This document shows, one piece after another, positions 1 to 8,298 of a stretch of DNA of 11,824 bases; position 1 is the first letter of the stretch; the number at the start of each line of letters is the position of its first letter. Source of the stretch: Lunasporangiospora selenospora (taxonomy: Eukaryota > Mortierellomycota > Mortierellomycetes > Mortierellales > Mortierellaceae); assembly GCA_015680635.1 (NCBI GenBank), contig JAABOA010000755.1, forward strand, positions 1 to 11,824, written 5' to 3'. The notes under the pieces were generated by a model, which searched no databases, was not told where the DNA came from, and saw nothing but the letters and a program-made list of their open reading frames with translations. The translations under genes were made by a program, and so were the position numbers.

Positions 1-286
1 CTGTCCAATTGTTAAAGTGTAGTTCAAAATCTCCAGGAAGTAAAAGACATGCTCGGGGATTCGGTACTCTTGGCGCCCAATGCATAGGCTGGTTACGTTG
101 AGGCTCGTTATGATCTCTGTGAGGGCCAGGATCAGGGTTATTATCCTGTAGTTCCTCCATTATGAGCTGCAGTAGATTGAGTCGGCGTCCATTTATTTCG
201 AGTAATGCTTGGAGTGCCATGACGAGAAGAATGTGTTCCTGAATTCGACATGAATGCATGCATGAATGTCTCCTCCCTTTTGACAT
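1..286 (-). CDS. Partial open frame running off the left edge, unrecognised
   Basis: On the minus strand a frame opens at ATG 286-284, with an alternative in-frame ATG at 220-218, and stays open to the window edge. The longer start gives about 95 codons and the shorter 73, with no stop. A stop lies a few codons upstream of 286, so the gene begins in this window. From the inner start the protein opens with MALQALLEING, then a polar stretch rich in N, P, D and H, then PRVPNPRACLLLPGDF and an F-N-N-W segment. I do not recognise the family with confidence. The arrangement, a short polar N-terminus followed by an aromatic motif, is loosely like the start of DDE (Harbinger-type) transposases, but that is a guess. 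The end of the protein lies outside the window. Confidence 0.4.
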   Translation of the reverse strand, partial: MSKGRRHSCMHSCRIQEHILLVMALQALLEINGRRLNLLQLIMEELQDNNPDPGPHRDHNEPQRNQPMHWAPRVPNPRACLLLPGDFELHFNNWT

Positions 287-1862
287 TTGACGCCACCAAA
301 TCCCTCAACTGCACAGGGCGGTCACGTTTGCTTCTCTCTTTGCACATTTTTGAAGCCACCCCTTGAAGAAATATTTGAGGAAAGTTTCCATTTGTTAAAA
401 TACTCTATTTACCCACAACATTTGTTGCTGCATGGACTTTCTCATAACCTCTGATACAATGTTACACTACCCCATTCACTTTCCCACCACTGAACTGCTC
501 TCTCCTTGGCTGGACCCTCACATTCTCTTGAACACAAACCTTAATCATATTCAAGAACTTGCGCATCCCCGTATTCTTCGATCGATGGCGACTGTTGTTT
601 CTTTTGATTTTCTCACCTCACTTATACATTACGGGGATCTTAAAAATGTACCCTATCCTTTACTCGGCTGTTTCTTACAAGAGTCTATTACACAGTTGGA
701 CCAACTCGCGATCGGTGTCAATTTCTGTCGACTTTTGTTGCCACCCCCAGTCTAATTATTATTTTCGCCTGTCCTAGATCCTTTCGAGCACACTCGTCTC
801 GCGAATCAATAATATTGTTGAAATACTCTTACCACTTTGCCGTTCTCTATTTAATATGTTCTTTCTAGGCACTAGAAGTTTCCACAACAAATTTTGAGAA
901 AAGATTACAAATGACACCTGTGTCACGTAACCTTGCTCAATCATGAGACGGCCAGACAGAACGGATACCTTACCTCAACTCTCAAAATTATTTACAGTAC
1001 CCATTGTAATGGGAGGGGGGAACAAAAAAAGTGAAGGGCAAGAAAAACTAGAATCTCTTCCACATCCGTCAACATTACAGCTTTTGTTGGAGTGCAAACG
1101 CGTTGATGGCTTCAACTTTTTCAGGATTCCGATATGCATATCATCCTACTGGTCCAATCAAGTCGAGAACATTCAAATGCAAACTCGGGCCTTGGGTGCA
1201 AGCAACATTGAGGCCGGATAGCATCCGAGACGTTGATCCAACATTTCCCGACTCTAAAGGTTTCCCGAGATGCCACAGCTCCGATTGTGTATCCTGCATC
1301 CTGTTAGCTGCGCCCTTTTGCAGACGGAATATCAGGGAGGATAACGTCCGTAACATTGGCCATTACTATAGGTCACTGTTTTTAAGTGTATTTTTGTGGG
1401 ATAACCAGGTCGACAAATATCCCACATACTCTCATCGGCTGCTTTCCTAGTGGTGGAAGTGGCAATGAACACAATCACAGAGAGCCTGCGAACAATAACC
1501 ATCCGTGAGCATCAATCCTTGGCTGGCTGGATCTGTTAAACAACACTATTCTTTGCCTGTCTATCCCTCGCACTAAGAATATCCGGTGATAACAGAGTAA
1601 ATTGACTAGGAATGATGAACGCTTGTCGATGCGGTGGGTGTCCATGTCGCGAACAGGTGATCCAAGGGGAAATCCTGTTCATCCAAATGACAAACTCTTA
1701 ATTTAAAGGTTGATAATGACTCGGTGATTGGGTCAATTATCTGGGGTCACATCGTGCGGGTTTTCACAAACCAAAAGAGAGGCGATGGCAACTAATGGAT
1801 GACCTAATGAAATGATCCAAGGAGCTGATGGCGACAAATCATTCGGTGGTCGTCTTGTGATA
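287..1862. other. No recognisable gene
   Basis: About 1.6 kb without a supported gene. Small open frames exist at 432-755 (+), 943-1221 (+), 1103-1450 (+) and 1141-1356 (-). None shows a known motif, a sensible promoter or an intron pattern. The minus-strand frame at 1141-1356 reads somewhat like protein (ending SLHLNVLDLIGPVG) and the frame continues past its stop with YAYRNPEKVEAINAF, so it may be a trace of an old coding sequence. I cannot name it. Confidence 0.5.
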
Positions 1863-2116
1863 TGGCTAGCCAAGTCGAATATCATGAAGACTTTAGCCTA
1901 TTATCCGAGGGCTAGGACCATTCGTTTAACCTTCTTTTTAATCAAAAAAAACCCCCCGCTAAATAAATATCAGCCCTCTACTCTCGGCGATCTCTATCTT
2001 CTAAAGGAGAGCCAGGAAGGAACATGTTAGGGTGGAAGTATTGAGGGTGGGTGATAGATGGTCCTGGCCCTCGGATAATAGGCTAAAGTCTTCATGATAT
2101 TCGACTTAACTAGCCA
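1863..2116. repeat. 59-bp inverted repeat around 136 bp
   Basis: Arm 1863-1921 and arm 2058-2116 are reverse complements at 56 of 59 positions. The mismatches are a CC/TT pair near the outer end and one T/C near the inner end. The 136-bp spacer has an A-run followed by a C-run (about 1945-1957) and no clear gene. The outer ends begin TGGCTAG. I see no convincing target-site duplication: the flanks are GATA on the left and CCAA on the right. The size (254 bp) and long arms fit a foldback or MITE-like element. It could instead be two facing ends of a deleted transposon. Similarity of the right side to tyrosine recombinase stops at the right arm, so the repeat marks a junction. Confidence 0.8.
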
Positions 2117-2117
2117 C

Positions 2118-2676
2118 CAATGCATAGAATATCGTTGGGTCGAAGAAAACCGCAAGTGCCAAGGAGCCAACAAAGTTTTTGGGAAAGAGAAAGGTTGTCC
2201 AAGGAAACATTCTCTCCTTGCTGTCGCATAAAATCCGTTACCGGTTTGACGTTGATGTTTAGTTCCTTTGTGTGTTTGATTTCTCGTCTGTGGATAGTGC
2301 GAAAGAATTGCCTAAAGTCATTGTCGCCAAACTTGGACTTACCTTCGTACTTGTGGATAACGGCAGCTTTGTAGGTGTTGAACGTTCCTGCCGACCATCC
2401 GTGGATAGAGACTCCTGAGGTCAATCAGTTGAGTAATTGAACCGGTAGAGGCTCCATGGCGTCCACATTGCGACCTGTGGCCCATTCGATGTATCTCTCT
2501 TGGATGCTGGCATATGCTTTCTGTCTGCGTTTCATCTCAGGGCTGTCGATGACGATGGATGCAGTTCCTGAGTCCCATCCTTTCTCCATCAGTCGTCGCC
2601 TCTTATCTTCCAGGCGCATAAAGACCAATGAGGATGTCCACTGCGTTTCCTGGTGCTGGAATGACTCGGTGTCGAA
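2118..2676 (-). pseudogene. Tyrosine recombinase fragment of a DIRS-like retrotransposon
   Basis: The minus-strand frame from about 2676 reads through to 2118 with one in-frame TGA at 2427-2425 between QLLN and LTSGVSIHGW. The protein carries the N-terminal SAM-like DNA-binding region of tyrosine recombinases (ERYIEWA, WSAGTFNTYKAAV) and enters the catalytic domain at LLGTCGFLRPNDI. The R of LRPND matches the position of the first catalytic arginine. Similarity stops about three residues later, at the inverted repeat. The rest of the catalytic domain, including the H-x-x-R box and the tyrosine nucleophile, is therefore missing. In DIRS elements the recombinase frame follows and overlaps the reverse transcriptase/RNase H frame, as here. 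Family assignment is inferred from motif order. A Crypton would lack the RNase H neighbour. The stop and the truncation make it inactive. Confidence 0.7.
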
Positions 2677-2800
2677 GGATTGGTTTCGGAAACCATACTG
2701 CGGTCGGCCAGTATGGCGTTACAATTGTTGCCCGAATCTTTTCATGCCGTACTTTCTGGAATTAGGTTCCATGGGGGGGGGGGCATAAGTAGTCAGCGCA
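2673..2800 (-). pseudogene. RNase H end of a DIRS-like reverse transcriptase, frameshifted
   Basis: Three pieces read on the minus strand in coding order: TDALTTY, then PPPWNLIPE, then IRATIVTPYWPTAVWFP. They match the layout of the RNase H tail of DIRS/Ngaro-type polymerases: an aspartate-containing DAL segment, a PPW-x-LIP segment and a T-P-x-W-P-x-x-x-W-[FW]-P segment. The pieces lie in different frames. An 11-base C homopolymer (G-run 2773-2783 on the plus strand) lies between the first two, and a further shift separates PPWNLIPE from the last. The upstream reverse transcriptase is absent; sequence beyond about 2800 turns into the pyrimidine-rich leader of the Crinkler gene. The assignment rests on recalled family motifs and could be checked with a profile search. 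Confidence 0.6.
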
Positions 2801-2809
2801 TCAGTTTTT

Positions 2810-3170
2810 ATACCTCTCCTCGCCCCCCTCTAATAAAGACAGTTCTTTTGACCCCTTTCTGTTGCATATGTTACATGAGCAAAGATTCCTCGATTCACCC
2901 CCGGCCCCCGATAAAATTGTTCACGACGTTTCCTCGTCACCTTCGACCCTGAGCCCATATCCCTCCCCCTCAAATCCTGGATCCCCTCCCTTCTCGACCC
3001 AACCCTCAGAACCCTGCCACTTCCTTGATCCCTTAATCAACGCCCTCCATCACCTCACAATCACCTTGACCACCGACACTTTTCTTTCATCAATCCCTTC
3101 ACTTTAGCCCACACCTTCTCAACAGCCCTCGCTCTCAATCCAACCATAACTTTCTCTTCCCCATTTCATT
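2810..3170 (+). promoter_or_regulatory. Pyrimidine-rich leader/promoter region of the Crinkler relic
   Basis: About 360 bases of strongly C- and T-rich plus-strand sequence lead directly into the Crinkler start. Similar CT-rich stretches precede the second Crinkler start (about 7880-8085) and a gene-less stretch at 7160-7262. Such leaders are common in fungal promoters and 5' UTRs. A GATAAAATTG string near 2909 could act as a TATA element, but this is weak. The open frame at 2862-3107 across this region is low-complexity P/S/T/L and is not treated as a gene. Confidence 0.4.
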
Positions 3171-3186
3171 GATGCTTCGCAACACC

Positions 3187-6033
3187 ATGATTGCCAACCC
3201 CATCACCCTGTTCTGTCTTGTTGATGGGGGAAGCTAATGCGTTCTCGGTCGAGATTGAATCCACAAAGACCCTCGATGCTCTCAAAGACACCATCAAAGC
3301 CAAGATTCCTGGCACATTCAACGGAGTTGATGCCAAGGACCTCACCCACTGGTGCGTCTCTGTTCCTGTTTTGCCAAAGAAGGACCGCAAGGAAATCTTG
3401 GCTTACTAGGGTCATGTCAAAGAGGAGCTCGATGAGACAGACTACATTGCCGATGTCTATCCAGAAGCACCGCCTAAAAAGACAATCCATATCATTGTCC
3501 AGCGTCCGTCAGGTAATTAGAACGCGTTTGTTAATGGCCGCTTTCTGAGCTCTTTTCTTTTTTTCACCGGCCTTGGGCTTGTCTCATAGCAATGACCTTA
3601 TTTCATCTCTCCAATTGCATGTAATACCTCCTTCCATCTGTTCCTGTTCAGTCATGACCCCTCCTTCAATTCATCCATGGGATAGATCGCGTCATGGTAA
3701 GAGTAATGAAACTAGAATGTCGCTTATAGATGTGTTATTTAGCCCTTCTCCTTTAGCTAACTCACCGTCACTCTTTTTGAATCTGCAACATCCCACATAC
3801 TACTGAAGTCTGTTAAGGATGGCGACATCGAGAGGGAGCTGGCGGTCATTCTCAAGGCTGTTAAAATGATTACCAATTCACCCATGTCGTTGACCCAAAA
3901 GATGTCGAAGCCTCAGAGAGCCAACTAGAACAGTTTTACAGGAGGGCTCTGCCGTATAACCAAGCGGCAACAAATATCAACCTGGTGATGTTGGGACTGG
4001 AGTTGGACAAGCAGGCAAAGACAAGCGACTGCGAGACTTGCGTTCAATTGTCGAAGGCGATATTGGCAATTCCAGAGATCGTCGTATTGTAGCCATGGTT
4101 GTCACTTCGGGATCGGGAAAGACTGCGACAGTAGTTGATCTCGCAAGCAGGCGCTTTGTCACCTACAGCGTGTGTTGTACTCCGAGTCCAGCCATCTCTC
4201 CGGACTTCAACGACCGAAACCTCATCACTCTTGCAAAGGATGTCGAGCGAATATACAGGAAGATCATCGATGGTGAGCATGGTGTCTTGCGCGATCAACT
4301 GGATATCGATTACGAGGTGAAAATTAAAGTGGAGGAGCGTGTCGATTTTGAGGTCCTTGCACGGTTGCTTTTCTTGCAACTTCTTTTCAACATCAACCAA
4401 ATCTGGAACCACGGCAGTTTCTCCGTGAGAAGATTGACGGCAGTAATTCGACCATTCGTAAACTGGTCTCCACGCTGCGGGAGTATGACCATCCCACAAT
4501 CACCGCCATGCTTGATAACATCCAGACCAAACTCCACGCACTTCTTGTCCCTAGACGGCTCGGGCTAGCGATTGCTCCAAGTCGCGGTGGCTGGAATCTT
4601 GCCCAACAAGCTCATCTCGCCGTCCGCTTTGCTCAAAGACAAAAATGACCTCTTTGACAGCAAGAACCAAATCCAGTCCAAGTTCCGCCGCGGCTTTCCT
4701 ACATCTTTGTTCGCAACACCGAGCAACATGCAGGCTACGCTGGTAATACTTGGCATTGAACTTTCGTTGCAGAATGCCGACTATGTATACACATAAATAG
4801 CCATACGTACCAATTTCTCGCGGATAACGGATTTCCCCCAATTCATTTAAGACGACGTTGAGAAGATGCCCTCGGTTCTAGTCGACATGTCGAGCTGTAG
4901 AATTCCGCCCGCAAAACGCCGCAAGTTAACAGGACGAGTGCGATTCTCCATTGACGTCGTCAGCTGTCTCGGTATTATCCAGCTATTCTCATGACTCGAA
5001 ACAAGACACACTCGTTGACGCTATTGACAGATCGATTGGACGTACGATGAGTGGACTTCGAATCGGGATACGCACCATACTTGAGAGTGACATGATAGGC
5101 GAGGCGGCCCAGCTTCTCTGTCGGATGACCTTAGCTTATCAGCTCCACGGGGCAAGATGTCGTTCTCAAATTACCAGCAATCTGACGTTGTGGACGAGGC
5201 TTTGTGCAAACTCCGAGCAGATTCTGACGGCATATGCTTAACCATGGACGAGCCGATAGTAGTTGAGGCAGTGCAAGAGGAACTCAGAGCATTGGGCAAA
5301 GATCCTGCATTCATCGAAATCTACCGGATAGTCATCAACCTCGGCGTGACTTCGTCGCCTAATGGGGATGCACTGGAGCCACGTATCCGTCGATCTCTTC
5401 AGCAACTCAGTGGTATCCGTCTTGCGGATCTTCCTTTCCTTCAAGGTGCCACACTACCTAATTGGCGCGATAATCTCGAGTTTCAGATCGACGATATCAA
5501 CACGGCCAATGGATTTGGATACAAGGACAGTGGCGTGGCTTCCGATCTCGCATTCCTCACTGATTGTCCTCCAAACAAAATACTTGTTGCTAAATTTGGC
5601 ACACGACCAGAAGGAGTCTAGTTTTTTTCCGACAAACGGTACCCTGGAGCCCTTGCTATCAAGTTTTACAGTGGACTTCTGTCACAGGAAAAGCACAATG
5701 AGAACAAGATTTCCAGCGATATTCGATCTTGCTTCTTGAAAAAGGGTGGTGTCATTGTCAACACGTCCCTGGCAGGCTTTCGACACGAATTTGAGATTTC
5801 CGGTATTCCTTTCAACCTCAAAGGCATACTCCGTATCCATCTGGAGTTCCCAAGTGTCAAAGGATGTGAGCCAGCCACCCACGTCAGGAGGGATACTACA
5901 ACTGGTGTTGAGGACGTGATGGTATACATCACAACTCGAACATGGATAACTTTTCGACGAAAGCATGGCAGCACACAAATATGACATGGTGAAACTAAAG
6001 AGGCTGATCAAATTTGTCTCGACTTCCTCATGA
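3187..6033 (+). pseudogene. Crinkler (CRN) family protein, full-length but dead
   Basis: The start ATG at 3187-3189 (an in-frame ATG also lies at 3172) leads into ITLFCLVDG, the fungal Crinkler signature. A ubiquitin-like header follows (TKTLDALKDTIKAKIPGTF, later PKKDRKEI). Then comes a P-loop NTPase with SGSGKT at about 4107-4124 and a C-terminal domain with FLTDCPPNK (about 5550-5580), GVEDVMVYI (about 5909-5935) and a lysine-rich end at TGA 6031-6033. The inferred length of 750-800 residues matches intact relatives. Lesions are frameshifts near 3229 (extra G), 3773, 3865, 4033, 4390, 4573, 4970, 5150, 5940 and 5951, and in-frame stops at 3407-3409, 4794-4796, 4848-4850 and 5619-5621. A probable intron is at 3513-3756. 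Crinklers were first described as host-targeted effectors of oomycetes and also occur widely in early-diverging fungi. NTPase-plus-nuclease architectures are known, and the AIKFY segment near 5660-5675 may belong to a nuclease-like fold (inference). No functional product is expected. Confidence 0.88.
3513..3756 (+). other. Probable intron of the Crinkler relic
   Basis: The donor GTAATT follows the codons for IIVQRPS, with one base of the next codon left in the exon. The acceptor after a pyrimidine tract (CTTCTCCTTTAG, ending 3756) gives 244 bp. Joining there completes an alanine codon and continues ANSPSLF before a one-base shift moves into the frame of SVKDGDIERELAVILK. An alternative AG at 3807-3808 would give a stop two codons later. 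The position, after the header domain and before the NTPase, is sensible. The splice sites are read by eye. Confidence 0.45.
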
Positions 6034-7158
6034 GTCATAAATAAAGCGCCAAAGGTCATCGTAATCGCAGCTGGCCACATCTCTTCACTCAATTAAAAAC
6101 AGGTTGCCCCACTCAAGTGACATATTGCAGATGATCTTCACTTTATTGATGCTGCTATTTGCTCAGATTACCTCCAAAGGATGTGGATGGGAGAAAGCAG
6201 GAGGTCAATCTGCTCTTGGTTTAACAAAGTTATTGGTAAAAGTATCCTCGTTGATTTCCTGAAGCTGTCCTGGATCATTATCTGCCGTGTTCCACAACAC
6301 CGATGCCTTAAAATGACTCTCGATGATCGAATGGAGGGCTTGGTAGTGTCCATGCGACGTACTCGTGTTAAGGCCTGGGGTAGGGTTGTCTTAGCTTGCA
6401 GTCGGTGAGTAGTGCTGAAGAACACTAGCTACACCTGAAGAATCCGACAGGGAAAGAGCCATACACTGCTTTGTGCGTTTATGCCTGCGTGACTTGGGTA
6501 AGTCCGGATTAGGAGCTGGAACCGGGGCAATTGGGTACGACTCTTTCGCTACTGTTTCAATTCCATTATGTTAGAGGCCATATGTTGTTTGTAATTCATG
6601 ATTGCACCGCAATAAGTTGACAACACTGAAGTAATGGATGACACCATGCGATTCGAGCATCTCGTAGTCTCATCTAACACGGGTACAGGAGGGGCTACGG
6701 CAAGCTGATTTGTGTCCGACCACCACATTCTGTTGGATAATGGGTGCACAAAGCTATCGCCAATGTTTGCTCAATCCTTCGCAAAAGTAGAACAGTTCTA
6801 AAGTCATGTTGAAGATCCCAGGACGGATGAAATCCGAGCAAAATTTGCGTAAGGTCATGAGGGTTTTCAAGGGCAGAACCAACAGAATTTGCACTCGCCT
6901 CAGTAAAGCGGTCGGAGCGATCTTCACTCAACCAAAGGGACACCAACTTCCTAAACTACCAAATTATGACAAAATATGCAGTTTACATTACCTTCTGTGT
7001 TCAATGAAGTGGAGGGACGCGTTCAATGGGCAAGCCAGAGTAGGAAAGAGCCAAGGGATTCGTCTGATGATGTGTGGATGAGGTGCGTGGTGATGAGGAT
7101 TATAAACTGATAGCATTATGGAGATAAACACCAAAAAAATGAACTAAACATCATGCAT
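6034..7158. other. No supported gene; weak minus-strand coding traces
   Basis: No complete gene is visible. On the minus strand, stretches at 6946-6695, 6749-6549 and about 6560-6160 read like protein in shifting frames. Examples are DLPKSRRHKRTKQ (basic, nuclear-localisation-like), ASVLQHYSPTAS and NDPGQLQEINEDTFTNNF. They could be the remains of one decayed gene, but I recognise no domain. A plus-strand frame at 6806-7081 encodes about 90 mostly basic residues with no motif and overlaps these traces. Neither is called as a gene. Confidence 0.35.
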
Positions 7159-7278
7159 CGCGCACTTATTTCCAGCCCATTCACCTCTTTCACAGCACCC
7201 TCATCCACGCCTTTTACATCACTTCAACTCTACCTGACTCTTTTTTTCGTCGCTCGCCATGGTTGTCGTCACCCATTT

Positions 7279-7291
7279 CTCTCTCTCTCTC
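7279..7291 (+). repeat. (CT)n microsatellite
   Basis: Six and a half CT units in a pyrimidine-rich stretch (about 7160-7300) that resembles the leaders of the two Crinkler starts but has no Crinkler coding sequence behind it. Confidence 0.7.
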
Positions 7292-7339
7292 ACTGAATGT
7301 TCCCTTTATACTCTCCGTGCTGCATGCCACAACTAGGAC

Positions 7340-7652
7340 TTGTCGCAACAGTACTCAGAGAATATTTTTCTCTGAGTTAGGCGACAACTCGCGGTTCGTC
7401 GTTCACGCCTAGTCGACATAACCGTGCCTGTGTTGTTACTCAGGGCTTTCTGTGCACCGGTGTCCAGGATGCTATGCTTTTTTCTTTCTTCTCTTTCTGC
7501 ATGTCGAGTTGCAAAGTTGATGCGTGCAAAAGCATACTGAAGGTGGATTCACTCTCGGTTTGTCATCTGTTCAAAGCTTGGAGAATTCTTGTACACACTC
7601 CAAGCTGCTTACAGTGTGGACTGAAATACCAGCCAGCAGTGTGACCCACTGC
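7340..7652 (+). other. Cluster of four stem-loops, no open frame
   Basis: Four local pairings lie in 313 bases. (a) 7340-7387: outer 7-bp arms TTGTCGC/GCGACAA, an internal loop, an inner 9-bp stem ACTCAGAGA/TCTCTGAGT and a 7-base loop. (b) 7473-7481 with 7528-7536, TATGCTTTT/AAAAGCATA. (c) 7575-7583 with 7598-7606, AGCTTGGAG/CTCCAAGCT. (d) 7636-7641 with 7647-7652, GCAGTG/CACTGC. A TTTATA string lies about 30 bases before the first stem. There is no long open frame. It may be a structured non-coding RNA, part of a mobile element or chance. I could not match it to tRNA, spliceosomal RNA, SRP or RNase P. Confidence 0.4.
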
Positions 7653-7745
7653 GTCAGTTCGACCGACTTTGATCGAGGAAAAATATAACAAAATAGAATA
7701 CTTCGTTTCCCTTTACAGCTTTTGCATATTTGATACTTCAAAAAC

Positions 7746-7773
7746 AAAGAAAAGAAAAGAAAAGAAAAGAAAA
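7746..7773 (+). repeat. (AAAAG)n microsatellite
   Basis: Five to six AAAAG units in a purine-rich stretch upstream of the second Crinkler leader. On the minus strand it makes the low-complexity phenylalanine-rich frame seen there, which is not a gene. Confidence 0.9.
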
Positions 7774-8087
7774 CGACGCCTTATCGTCTATCAAAGACAA
7801 AAGCAATGAATAAAAAAAACGTATCAGGTCAATGGCGAAGGTCTTATTCGTGCGTCCATTTTGTCCTGAACTACACATTCTGTTTTCCCATTCAGCACCA
7901 TTCCTCACTCTCCATCTCACTCGCCTCCAATCAACTCACTCCTCTTGTCTCCCACCACTGTCTCTGCACATGTCTCACCAAGATCTCCACCTCCGCGTCG
8001 TACTCTAACCCATCCATTGGTTCTTCCATAAGCATCATCTCAATCCGAGCTGCTCCCCATCAGTTGTTTTCCACCCTCTTACTCACA

Positions 8088-8198
8088 ATGTCCGAGAAAC
8101 CCTTGGCGCTGTTTTGCCTTGTTGATGGAGAGGCTAATGGCTGTCTCGAGAGCGCTGCTGAGGAGGTGCTGGATGTAGAGACGGCGAGAAGTAGATGA
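8088..8198 (+). pseudogene. Crinkler 5' fragment with an unrelated 20-residue tail
   Basis: The ATG at 8088-8090 follows a CT-rich leader of about 200 bases. It encodes MSEKPLALFCLVDGEAN, which matches the start of the Crinkler family and resembles the relic at 3187 (LFCLVDG, then EAN after its frameshift). DNA similarity between the copies ends after GCTAATG at about 8135. The frame continues through an acidic tail (CLESAAEEVLDVETARSR) to TGA 8196-8198, for a 36-codon total. The ubiquitin-like header, NTPase and C-terminal domain are absent; downstream sequence is purine-rich and then opposite-strand gene debris. It is most simply a truncated copy whose leader survived. Because the leader and start look sound, a short peptide could still be made, but nothing shows that it is. 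Confidence 0.7.
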
Positions 8199-8298
8199 AA
8201 AGAAAAAAGAACGGGATTAAAAAGAACAGTAAAAAGGGAAGAAAAGCGCAAAGACGACATGGCAAAGGAACGTGGAGACTGGACAGAAATTCAGTGGA

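Noticed and set aside
432-755. 107-codon plus-strand open frame
   Set aside because: No recognisable domain, signal peptide, promoter or intron; the length is not surprising by chance.
1863-2116. Inverted repeat as the terminal repeats of the DIRS element
   Set aside because: DIRS terminal repeats flank the whole element, whereas here both arms lie on one side of a truncated recombinase.
2118-2676. Recombinase as a Crypton
   Set aside because: RNase H motifs directly upstream in the same direction point to a DIRS-type retrotransposon.
2862-3107. Plus-strand open frame of about 81 codons upstream of the Crinkler
   Set aside because: Low-complexity P/S/T/L composition produced by the pyrimidine-rich leader; no motif.
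3573-3806. Plus-strand open frame inside the Crinkler relic
   Set aside because: It lies mostly within the probable intron, and only its last codons touch the exon.
7738-7920. Minus-strand 60-codon frame ending in a phenylalanine/serine run
   Set aside because: Created by the AAAAG microsatellite read on the opposite strand.
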